Virus record (IMG/VR): IMGVR_UViG_3300020455_000025
Span: 1-45,569 of that record
DNA length: 45,569 nt
Direction: 5' to 3' (one strand)
DNA from: a virus
Part shown: one piece after another, positions 29,719-39,700 of the stretch
Layout: every line of letters starts with the position of its first letter
Position numbering within the stretch: position 1 is the stretch's first letter
Notes under the pieces: model-generated
The model's database searches: none
What the model saw: the letters and a program-made list of their open reading frames with translations, nothing else
What the model was told of the DNA's origin: nothing
Translations under genes and position numbers: made by a program

Positions 29719-30213
29719 ATGATTGAGGAAAGACTAATACCTAAGACTAAATACCCATATCCTCACCTTTATATGGCAGTCGGGGAAGTGGTAAAGCTTA
29801 TGATGTGCAGTCCAGCTCATAGGCATTACACAATGGAACACGTTGATAGGTTAGTCCTCCCAGCATTAATTAAAAGTAAGTGCCAAGTTTTCTATGACAA
29901 GGAAGATGGCGATATGATTGGGTTTATTAGCTATACATTTTTGAGATCCGAGAGGGAATATATGTTTCTGGATCGGCAAGGGTTGATAGATTGGGACGAT
30001 TGGGAAACCAAACCAGCAGACGGCAATTTATGGGTAATGGATGTTATTGCTCCTTTCGGTGGAGCTAAAAAAATGTGCAGACAAACGGCAAAACAAGTTT
30101 CTGAGGAATTTCCAGGACGAAGAGTATTTTTTAGAAGATCACTTCAGAATGACCGAATTAGTAGTGTGGTTTTAAAAAACAAGAGGATTATAGAAAGCGA
30201 GGGAATACACTAA
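29719..30213 (+). CDS. HlyC-like toxin-activating lysine acyltransferase
   Basis: A 164-residue protein resembling HlyC/RtxC, enzymes that put fatty acyl groups on lysines of RTX toxins. The matching features are an early His region (MCSPAHRHYTMEHVDR), LVLPALIKSKCQVFYDKEDG, DMIGFISYTFLRSERE and GNLWVMDVIAPFGGAKKM, the last being the family's characteristic LW-x-x-D-x-x-APFGG block. In HlyC the catalytic His and Asp lie in the equivalent early and later segments. No RTX toxin is in the window; the likely substrate is a virion protein, perhaps the neighbouring internal proteins. It lies between two related internal virion genes. Confidence 0.78.
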   Translation: MIEERLIPKTKYPYPHLYMAVGEVVKLMMCSPAHRHYTMEHVDRLVLPALIKSKCQVFYDKEDGDMIGFISYTFLRSEREYMFLDRQGLIDWDDWETKPADGNLWVMDVIAPFGGAKKMCRQTAKQVSEEFPGRRVFFRRSLQNDRISSVVLKNKRIIESEGIH

Positions 30214-31400
30214 TGAGTTCAGATAGTTCACCAACTCAAACATACGGCTCAACTCAAGAACAACAACAAAACCAATCTGATGCCGTTGAGCAACTGCAAA
30301 GAAAAACTACGCAAGAAGAAAAAGATAGAGAAGCTTTGAAGTCTGCTAATGCCGTTGACAGATTTATCGCAAATAGAAATCCCTTTAGTCCAGATGGATT
30401 TGTTTCAAGAATAAATAGAAACCATAGAAATAATATGATGGAAGCTATTGCACAAGGGGGAGAACCTATTTTTGATAACGCTGGTCAAATACAAGGAGTA
30501 CAAACACCAGTAAAAGGTTTATTTGGATTGGATCAATTTGAATATGTTGGAAACCCCGATTACAACATTAATGCTGGTTATGATCAAAACGTAGGAAATG
30601 TTGGTGGGAATTATGGTCAAGTCTTAGGAGCTGGAGCAGATACACCGACTGCCTTATCTATTGCTAATACACCAGCCGAATTAGATGCTTATTATGGTCG
30701 AGGAGCTTATGATCCTAGTAGGACTGGTGGTGGATCTCCATCAATGCCTATGTCTGAATTAGACCAAGCAAGATCAGCAAGAGCTGATGCTTTAAGGAAT
30801 AAGCAATCAGAATTGGCTACTGCTTTTGGTTCATTTACTGATGATTACTATAATGATCTTGGAACAAGCTATTCAGAATTTAACACTCCTCTTCTTGATA
30901 CGGCTTATGATGATGCCGTTAGAGGTATTTGGGACGGATTTAAAGGTGCTGGGTTAATGACTTCTCAAGGTCTTAATACTCAGATGGCGAATTTAGATGC
31001 CCAAAAAGCCATTGAACAGCAAAGATTAAAAGACTCGGCAAGCACTTATGCTATGGATCAAAGAGGTCAGATAGATAAAGAACGAACAAAACTGGGTGAG
31101 CAATTATCAGCATTAGCTGGTGGAGCAACGGATATTGACTCTATAAATCAACAAACAAATGCTATTACGAATTTTGATGTTGCTGGGAAAATAAATAAAT
31201 TAAAGAGTCCTAATGTTAAATCCAGCATGGACTTTTTCTCAGATTTTAACAAAGTTGCTGATAGTTCTACAGATCCTACGGCAACATTTACAAATACTCC
31301 TAGTCAAACCTCTCAATCAATGATGGGTGTAAAAAACCCTTATGAGAGCCTAGGAATACAAACCCCTTATTCTGGAAGTTCAACAAAGGTGATAACATAA
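30213..31400 (+). CDS. Internal virion protein, long paralogue
   Basis: A 395-residue protein. The N-terminal part is Gln/Ser/Asn-rich (STQEQQQNQSDAVEQLQRK), the middle (about 80-160) is Gly/Asn/Tyr-rich, and residues 185-290 (FTDDYYNDLGTSYSEFNTP, LDTAYDDAVRGIWDGF) repeat the pattern of the 203-residue protein at 29107-29718, including the C-terminal SSTKVIT. It probably belongs to the ejected core with the neighbouring proteins. Starts and stops overlap on both sides by one base. Confidence 0.6.
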   Translation: MSSDSSPTQTYGSTQEQQQNQSDAVEQLQRKTTQEEKDREALKSANAVDRFIANRNPFSPDGFVSRINRNHRNNMMEAIAQGGEPIFDNAGQIQGVQTPVKGLFGLDQFEYVGNPDYNINAGYDQNVGNVGGNYGQVLGAGADTPTALSIANTPAELDAYYGRGAYDPSRTGGGSPSMPMSELDQARSARADALRNKQSELATAFGSFTDDYYNDLGTSYSEFNTPLLDTAYDDAVRGIWDGFKGAGLMTSQGLNTQMANLDAQKAIEQQRLKDSASTYAMDQRGQIDKERTKLGEQLSALAGGATDIDSINQQTNAITNFDVAGKINKLKSPNVKSSMDFFSDFNKVADSSTDPTATFTNTPSQTSQSMMGVKNPYESLGIQTPYSGSSTKVIT

Positions 31401-31996
31401 TGTGTGATCCAATTTCAATAGCAAGTGTGGCGGCTCAAGGAGTCGGTGCTATGATGCAAGCAAATGCTGGTAGACAAAGAGATGAAGCGAGAAAAGGCTA
31501 CATTGATGCTGACCAGCAAAGACGACTGGCGAACGAGAATGAAGCTAGAACGGCAATAGACAAAACAACTGGAATGTTTGGTCAAGATAAGTTCGGTTCT
31601 GGAATGAATAACGAAACTACTCGTTTGGCTGGTTTGTATGATGATGCGACCAATAGAAATAAAATGTCTACACTTCCGACTGGTGGAGGTGTTCCTCAGT
31701 TAATTGCCGATACGAATAAAATGGAAATGGATAAAGTTCTTGCTGACACAATTAAGCAAAATCAAAATTTGGCAAAACTTAATGCTTTTGGTGATTTTCT
31801 ATCTAATCAAGTCAACCCACAGATGAATGAAAGTGCTTTGACCTCTCAGATGATGGGTCATTTTATTCGAGGTAATGCTAATGCTCTTGAGACCGAATTA
31901 GATGCGGCAAACCGAAAAGCATACAGTCCTATGGCTCAAGTATTGATGGCTGGAGGTCAAGTTGGAACAAATTACGGATTAATGAAACCGAAGTAA
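31400..31996 (+). CDS. Internal virion protein, gp14-like
   Basis: A 198-residue protein with the MCDPISIASVAAQGVGAMMQ opening, the mark of many podovirus internal core proteins (gp14 type), followed by an Ala/Gln/Arg-rich helical region and a C-terminal MAQVLMAGGQVGTNYGLM. The N-terminal helix is hydrophobic enough to insert into the outer membrane during ejection. Its start overlaps the stop of the previous gene by one base. Confidence 0.62.
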   Translation: MCDPISIASVAAQGVGAMMQANAGRQRDEARKGYIDADQQRRLANENEARTAIDKTTGMFGQDKFGSGMNNETTRLAGLYDDATNRNKMSTLPTGGGVPQLIADTNKMEMDKVLADTIKQNQNLAKLNAFGDFLSNQVNPQMNESALTSQMMGHFIRGNANALETELDAANRKAYSPMAQVLMAGGQVGTNYGLMKPK

Positions 31997-32009
31997 AAGG
32001 CTCAATAAT

Positions 32010-33770
32010 ATGGCAACACGATATAACCCCTATGCAATGGATGCAAATTTATCGGCAGGTATAAGTAATCTTACGAAAGCCTTAATAGGATCTGCCTCAG
32101 ATGATGCGGCAATAGCAAGAGGTAAAGCAAGTATGGCTTCTGCTGGTGCTAGTAATGCTTTAACTCGATTACGAAATGAGCAAACCAAAGGAGAAGCACA
32201 AAAAACTAAATTAGCAGAAGCGTTTAACCAATATGGAGATGCTATTGTAAATGATCCAGAAGCCGTGAAAAGGTTAGCTGGGCTTGTTCTTCCTATGAGT
32301 GAATATGTCGAGAAAGATGTAAGTTTTGATGATCCATTAATTTCTAAAGGTCAAGGCGTAAGTCCAGGAATGGCAAGTGCTATAATGGGTGATATTAGTA
32401 AAAAGATTCCTTATAAGGGTGAAGCACCAATTAATTATAGCGAAGAAGCGTTAAAAGGAATTGTTGGTTCAATGTTTGGTAATGAACCCAGCAACATGAA
32501 CCAAGCTACTGCTGGTTGGGGTAATATTCAAGAGATGGCGAAGAATAAGCTTATTGAGAATTTAGTTCTTGATAGTGATCAATCAAAAGATCGCATGGCA
32601 TACATTTTAAGTGGTAAGTCACCTGGACAGTTTTTCGATAAAGGATCGGCAAAGGAATTTGCAGAGTTAACATCTCAAACCAAAAAGGAAGTTCAAGAAA
32701 TAAAAGAAACGGGTTTAACCTCAAGGCACGTTAAAGGTTTAGAAAATAATATTACCCTAGAAAAGATAAGAGAATTGGGCAAAGGAAAAAGACAAGAGAG
32801 TCAACTTTTAAATGAAAAATATATAGCTAATGAAGAGATCAAACATAAATCTAAAGTTTCAAAGATGGAACTTGCCTTAAAAGAAGAAATGTCAAGGCTG
32901 AAAATTGACCAAGAAAATGCAACTAAGAAGCTTATTGCAGAAAAGAAATTAGAACAAAAAACCGCAAATGACCAAAAGAAACTAGAGCTTGAAAAAGAGA
33001 TTGCAGAAATTAAAGAAGCAAACAGAGTCAAGATTGCAAAAATGACAGATTCCACTAAGAGGTGGGAGTTTAAGAATAGAACACTTACTGCAACGTATGA
33101 CGAAGTTCTTATTGTTAGCGAGGAATATGCCCTTGAGAAAGGCATAGCAAAGCAAACTGAGGGCAGATACAAAGGATTGTATACAATTGATGGTGGGCAA
33201 GATCCGTCTAAGAAGATGGTTAAACTAAACGCAAATCAAACAGTATATATGTCGGAAGAATTGGCAAATGATTTTGGAATTGATGTAAATGAACAAGGGC
33301 AATTTAAAGCCGAGGGTATAACCACTAAAGATCCAACTAAAGACTCTCAGATAGCATTTGATAAATTTGCTGAACAATTCCAAAACGATATTGAAGTATT
33401 TACCACAGAGGGTGAGCTACCTAACAATCATGTTATGGGTCAAATGAGGACTATTTTTTATGATAGTGCAAAAAGCTTAATGGAAAGCTCAAATATATCT
33501 TGGGCTGATGCTTATAACCAAGTAAAGGGTAAAATGCTTACTGGAACTACTGAGATTGGTGGAGGAGTGCTGTCATCTGGAGAATTTGTACCTAATTTCA
33601 TACTCGACTCTGCAATAGCAATGGAATTGGCTGGACAGTTTACTGCTCAAAAACAAGGAGCATTTGTAAAGAATTTATCACAAAGATACAAATATAACGA
33701 AGATGTTATAGAGGGTATTATAAAATATATTGCGAATGAGAGTGTACGCAGACAAACAAGTGGTTACTAA
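32010..33770 (+). CDS. Internal virion protein with long coiled coil
   Basis: A 586-residue protein starting ATRYNPYAMDANLSAGISNL. Residues about 215-345 form a Lys/Glu-rich coiled coil (KMELALKEEMSRLKIDQENA, KKLELEKEIAEIKEANRVK). The C-terminal part is helical, with many Gln and Phe. Position before the giant protein, and length, match the gp15-type core protein of T7-like phages that lines the ejection channel. No enzymatic motif is visible. Two bases separate it from the next gene. Confidence 0.58.
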   Translation: MATRYNPYAMDANLSAGISNLTKALIGSASDDAAIARGKASMASAGASNALTRLRNEQTKGEAQKTKLAEAFNQYGDAIVNDPEAVKRLAGLVLPMSEYVEKDVSFDDPLISKGQGVSPGMASAIMGDISKKIPYKGEAPINYSEEALKGIVGSMFGNEPSNMNQATAGWGNIQEMAKNKLIENLVLDSDQSKDRMAYILSGKSPGQFFDKGSAKEFAELTSQTKKEVQEIKETGLTSRHVKGLENNITLEKIRELGKGKRQESQLLNEKYIANEEIKHKSKVSKMELALKEEMSRLKIDQENATKKLIAEKKLEQKTANDQKKLELEKEIAEIKEANRVKIAKMTDSTKRWEFKNRTLTATYDEVLIVSEEYALEKGIAKQTEGRYKGLYTIDGGQDPSKKMVKLNANQTVYMSEELANDFGIDVNEQGQFKAEGITTKDPTKDSQIAFDKFAEQFQNDIEVFTTEGELPNNHVMGQMRTIFYDSAKSLMESSNISWADAYNQVKGKMLTGTTEIGGGVLSSGEFVPNFILDSAIAMELAGQFTAQKQGAFVKNLSQRYKYNEDVIEGIIKYIANESVRRQTSGY

Positions 33771-33772
33771 AA

Positions 33773-36700
33773 ATGGACGGAAACTTTGGTCTATTTGATG
33801 ATACAGAAGATGAAGAACCTAAAAAGAAAGAAACTGTTTCTACTAATCCCTTAGACTTTGGTTTGTTTTCAACTGATGAACCAGTACAAGACACTAATCA
33901 AAAGAATAATGCCATAGACAGTTCTTTTGGGTTATTTGATGGTGCTGAACCAGTTGTAGATCCTAATGTTGAAGTTACAGAACCTAATGTCGAGGGTACA
34001 GATACCAATGCAGAGGTTACAGATCCAGTATTAGACCCAACAATAAACGCAACTTCTGAGGTCAAAAATGAGGTGGTTCAAGATGATCTGTCGGGGGATC
34101 TAGGCAGTCCTCCAAATGCTGGTGGAGAAATACCCTCCCTTTCTTCACAACTGGATTCCTCGGCAGAGTCCAATAGTCTTGTCGAGAGATTAAATAAGGA
34201 TAAAGGGGAAGTCCGAAACACACTAAAGCCTTATACCTCTACTTTTGATGCTGGTGTTCAATCCACTACTTTCCTGGAGAATGAGCTTGCAAATATTAAG
34301 CAAGACCAAGAAAAGCGTGATGAAAAGGCAAGAATAACTAAGGAATCCAAAGAAGCTGAAGAAAGACTAAAGGCAAATTTCAAGACAATCCTCGAAAGCT
34401 CAGATCCAAAAGCATTAGAAATGAGGGAAAAACTATTTACCAAAAAGAACCCTAGTTGGACAGAAGTTACGAAAGGAAAAGATGGAAATTGGTATTACAC
34501 CCCTAAAAAATGGTCAATACATTGGGGAGTACAAAATCCAGTAAAGATCTCAGAATTAGAAGCGGCAATGCTAATTCACGAAGCAAATACCTTTAAAGCA
34601 TCAAACTTTGCATTAAACAGAGGTTGGGGAAATCTAAAGCAAGCTACTAATGTCATGGGTTATTCATTAGGATTTAAAGATCCAGACGAATTTTTTAAGC
34701 GAATGTCTGAGTTAAACAGAGTTTATCCTCTAGCTCCAAAGAAAATACGAGATGGATTAAAGGAAATACAAGAAGCAGAGGGTTGGGCAGAAGCATTTAA
34801 AGCCATTGTACGAAATCCTCAAGCTACAGTATCGGTGGTTGGTGAATCTCTTGTTACGTCATCACCAACTATTGCGGCTTTTATTGCTGGTACTCTTGTC
34901 ACAAGAAATCAATGGGGAGGTGCGGCATTAGCATCTCCAGTTGCTTTTGCAACAGAATATGCCCTAACTATTAAAGGCGAGATAGATGCTCTTGACATAA
35001 ATTTAGATAATGACGAGGACATTAAAGCCTTAATGCAGAACGAAGAATTTTGGAGAAAAGCTAGGGCAAAAGGTATTGCCAGAGGTATTCCTATAGCCAT
35101 ATTTGATGCTTTATCAATGGGATTAGCTGGAAAGCTTGTAGCTCCAGCATTAAGAAAAGGCTGGAAGAAAGTAGCCGTAGCATCTGGTGTAGAAGCATTA
35201 ATTCAAGGTGGATTTGGTTCTTTGGGTGAAGCTGGTGCTGAAGTTGGTGAAATGGGGATAGGTCAAAGAGATTGGTGGGATTTTGGAGAGGGAGATATTC
35301 TTTTAGAGGGTGGTGCTGAAATTATCCCAGGAATGGGTGAAATGGCAGTAAATCTATCGCAAACGAACCAAAAAGTAAGAGAAGCACAAGCAGAAAAAGA
35401 ATATGAACTGGAAATACAAAAGCTGGCTAGTCAATTATCCAATCCAGAGATCCTTGCAGAAGTTGATCCGAGTAAGGTCTTAATAGCCGAAAGATTAGAA
35501 AAGGTTGCTCAAGAAGAAAAAAATGCTTCACAACAAATTAACGAAAATATCGAAAAAAAGAAAAAAGCTCAAGAAGCAACCCCTTTAAAGATTGATAGTC
35601 CTCAAGCCATTCCACCAGATAAAGAGATAGGATTTAGTTTAAATACTCTTACTGGAAACAAAGAAGAGGAGCAAACACAGACTCCAGGAGGAGAGAAAAG
35701 CTATAAAACAGAGTTTGTATTAGTCGATATAAGGCAATTAAAACAAGCTAAAGGCGAACTACAACCTAGAAATAGAGCTACTAAAGAGTCCAAGATATTA
35801 GCAATTCAGAGAGCCAATGAGCAGACCTTTAATGCCAAGAGATTAATGGATAGTCCTACAACTGGGGACGGATCGCCAATCATTGCCAAAGACGGAACAA
35901 TTATTTCTGGAAACGGCAGAGTTTTGACTATGGCAGAGGTATATGACTCCCAAGATAATGCTTTAACTAACTATCAAACTGAGCTGGAAACTTTCCTTAC
36001 AAACAAAATAGCAAAAGACCTAAAAGTTGCTCCTACAGATCCCAAGGTAAAGGAAGATGTAGCCAAGCTTTTGAACAACTATGAACAACCCATTCTGGTT
36101 AGACGATTAACAGATCCTAATATGACTGTAGAAAATCTATCTGAAATGGCAGATCTCTCGAACAGATCCGAACAAGCCGTTATGTCTGTTACTGAGAGTG
36201 CAAGCAGAGATGCTAAAGCAATGGGAGAGGATATTACCAGACTTTATACTGGAGGAGAGATAACAAGTGTAGAGAATAGAGCTTTTGTTCAAGCTTTTGT
36301 AAATAGAGTTGTTACGAAAGCAGAACAAGGTGAGTTTACAAAGAACGGACAACTAACCAATCAAGCAGTAAACCGAATGAAGAGTGCTATTTTAGCAAGT
36401 GCTTTTAGTGATGTTGATGTTTTAACAACTATGCTGGAGAGTCCAGATAACAATATTAAGGCATTAACTAACGCATTAGTATCTGTTGCACCGAAATTCA
36501 CTCAACTAAAATCAAAGATAGATCAAGGAAATATCAAGCCAGAATTTGATATAACAACTGATATTACTAATACGGCTCAAGTTATATCTGAACTTAGAAA
36601 CCAAGGAATAAAGCCAAGCGAATACTTTGCCCAGCAAGATGCTTTTACTGACCAAGATCCCATGATCGAAGCTCTTATTAAGGCATTTTACAATGATGAA

Positions 36701-39700
36701 TTGACCAGAGCAAATTCTCAGCAATTTATGGAAACTGTGTTAAACTATTATATTGAAGAAACAGAAAACGTAGGGCAACAGAACCAGCTATTTGCAGATG
36801 AAGTATCACCCAAGAAGGTTGTCGAGGGTGCTAGAAGAAGAACAGTAAAGGAGAAAAAAGGTGAACCAGAAGAACAAGGCAAGCTCTTTGGAGAAGAGAA
36901 AGGCAATGAGCCAAGCACTCAAGAGGGCGGCAAACAAGTTTCAGAACCAGTCAGCAAGGGAGGGAGCAATGATACTGGATCGGTCAATAAAGGGGGTACA
37001 AAAACCCAACAAAAAGACCTAAAGGGCGAATTTCCACAACCAAATGAATATAATGTATACAACTCTGAAGATGTAAAGCCAGAAAATATAATCGAAACAA
37101 AAATACCTGGATCTGGTTATGGATATGCTAGGCTTGAAGCATTAGAGATTGCTCCAGGTAAATGGGTTGGAGCTTATGGCATACAGGTTGGTTCTACTGA
37201 GGGATCGCATGGTGGATTACAAAGCACACCAATCTTTAATTCAAGAAATGAAGCAATAAAAGATCAAATAAATAAAAATCAAGACCACTTACAAGAAAAA
37301 ATAACTGATACTGCTACTCTTAAAAAACAAAGAATAGCATTAAAGAAATTCTTTGATAAAACGTTAAACGAAATTAAAGGGCAAGCTACTGAGTATAACC
37401 AATGGCAAAAACTTTCAAATGAAGAAACTGTTTCAGAAAAAGGTGTAGTTACTGGATTAGTTACTGAACCAGAAGTAAATGATTTTATCCATGCAGAATT
37501 AAAAAAACTTCTTCCAGAGGGATTTGCTTCAGCTTTTTTTATTGAACTATTAGAGCTTGGAACAAGAACAACAGATTTTAAGGAGGGGTTTTATGATAAA
37601 TTTGATTCCTCTGGTTTCACTCAATCTAGTTTACAAATACTAGAAAGAACTCCTTTTAAAAATGATGGCAAAAATACTGTCCAGCGAACAAGAAGAAGAA
37701 AAGCAAAATTATTTATACCACCAGAAAGAAATGACAAAATTGCTCCAGTTGACGTAAAATTTGATAAAAATCCTCGAAAAGATGATCTTATTAAAAGAAT
37801 ACAAAGCTTCTTAGATGATCCAAAAACTTTTGATGAGAAAACGAAAAAAGATGTGGAATATAAGGTAGATGTAAGAAAAGGATTGCATGAGATAAATAAA
37901 AAACTAGATGCAATGGGGTTTGTCGAAGCTATTGACGAAGCCCAAAGAACTAAGTTAATAAATGAAGAGAACAAGCAAAAAGGGATAGATTTTGATGCCG
38001 ACACCACTACCAGGAAAATCGGAAAAGTTGATACCGAGATGGATAAGGGAGGGCTTGAGTCCACCCAAGAACCAAAAGAGAAAAAAGAAAGAAAAGAGGG
38101 AAGCACCAGAGGAACAAAAAAAGGAAGAATAACTGCCAAGGAGATGCAAACTCTAAGGCAATCTGTTTTCCATCAAGCCTTTACTGATGCTGGTAAAGAC
38201 CCAGCAGTAATGGTTAATGAAGAACCAAAAAGACAGTTTAAGGTTTTATCTGATTTAGTTAAAGAGAAGTTTGGATTTAAGTACGTTGCGAAAGGCGAGG
38301 TATCTTATACTGCCGTTCAGTCTTTATTAGATGCTTACAGAAACCTACAATTCATGTCCCATGTTCTCGGACTTCCGAATGAGAAGATGAGCTTAGACGG
38401 AGAAATTGGACTAGCATTACCCTCTAAAGCAACCAGATATAATGCCGCATATATTTCAGCTAACATGGGAGTAGAGGGTGTAAAAGCTAAAATTCAAGAT
38501 GCTGGTATACAAGAAATACCAGTCATTGTTATGCCAGAAAGAAGCAATAGTTTTGCCCATGAATGGGGTCATGCTTTTGATTATCACTTACTAAAGAGAT
38601 ACGGAACAGACTGGTCAAAAGGAATTACCGGAAGAATAAGAACAAATTTAGAGGGCAATGAAAAGCCTTGGCTAGACTCAGCACCTAAGAGTGTTCAAGA
38701 AACAATGGCTGATTTAATCAATGCCATGTTTTTTGATAAAGCTGAATTTGCTGCAAAAGTTATGGAATTAGAACAAAAAATAATTCAGACAAAGAAGTGG
38801 GAAACAAAGACTGGGAAATCAACACAGAAACTAGCAGACCTTGAGCAACAACTAAAGAGGGTGCTTGAGGGAAGTACCAGAAGTAAAATTGGAAAGAGCC
38901 AATATAGAAAAGATGCTGAGAATTTTGCTTCAGCATTTAATTCAGATCCTAATTACTGGACACGACCAACTGAGATGTTTGCCAGAGTATTTGAAGCTTA
39001 TGTTGCCAATAAGGTTGAGAATATAGAGGGAACAACAGAGTTTATTAGTAAATCTGATCCAGCTTACAAGATGACAATAGAGGAGGTCGAGGGAGCTGAT
39101 GCTCGATTAGCCTTAACCTATCCGAATGACCAAGACAGAAGAAATATGTTTCTGGCTATGGATCGGTTAATGGAAGCAATTAGAGCCGATCATTGGACTG
39201 GTGTTCAAGGAGCTAATAGACCAGAAGATAAGAATATGGTTGATGCTAGACTTGATTTCTATGGTCAGCTAAATGAGGGAGCAAGTAAGAGCAAATTAAA
39301 GAACATTATATCTGACGAAAAATTAGCTTGGCGAATGAACAAAGCCGAAAAGGAACGTAGAAGCGATAGACCAAGGGAATATAACGAAGGTATTTTGACG
39401 AATACATGGCACAAAACAGAAGATTATGTATTTAAGAATATCCTTTATTCAAAGAGAGGTGTTCTATTTGCCATATCTCGGAGAAACAGAAATAACCCCG
39501 AAATTCATAAGATTGTCGAAGATATTATTTCAAGAGTAGCAACAGATCCAGGAGGAACAAGAGTAACCTTTAAAAATGGTGTTTATGAGGAAGCCGTTAG
39601 AACAAATACTCGAAGATTTGCTACTGAGCTAAAAAACATTTTAAGGAGAAACAAGCTTAATCTCCTAAGTAAACAACAAATGAAAGATCTTAGGCTGGTA

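Noticed and set aside
37621-38139. Antisense 172-codon frame in the giant gene
   Set aside because: Phe/Ser/Leu-rich mirror of Lys/Glu-rich coding; no start signals.
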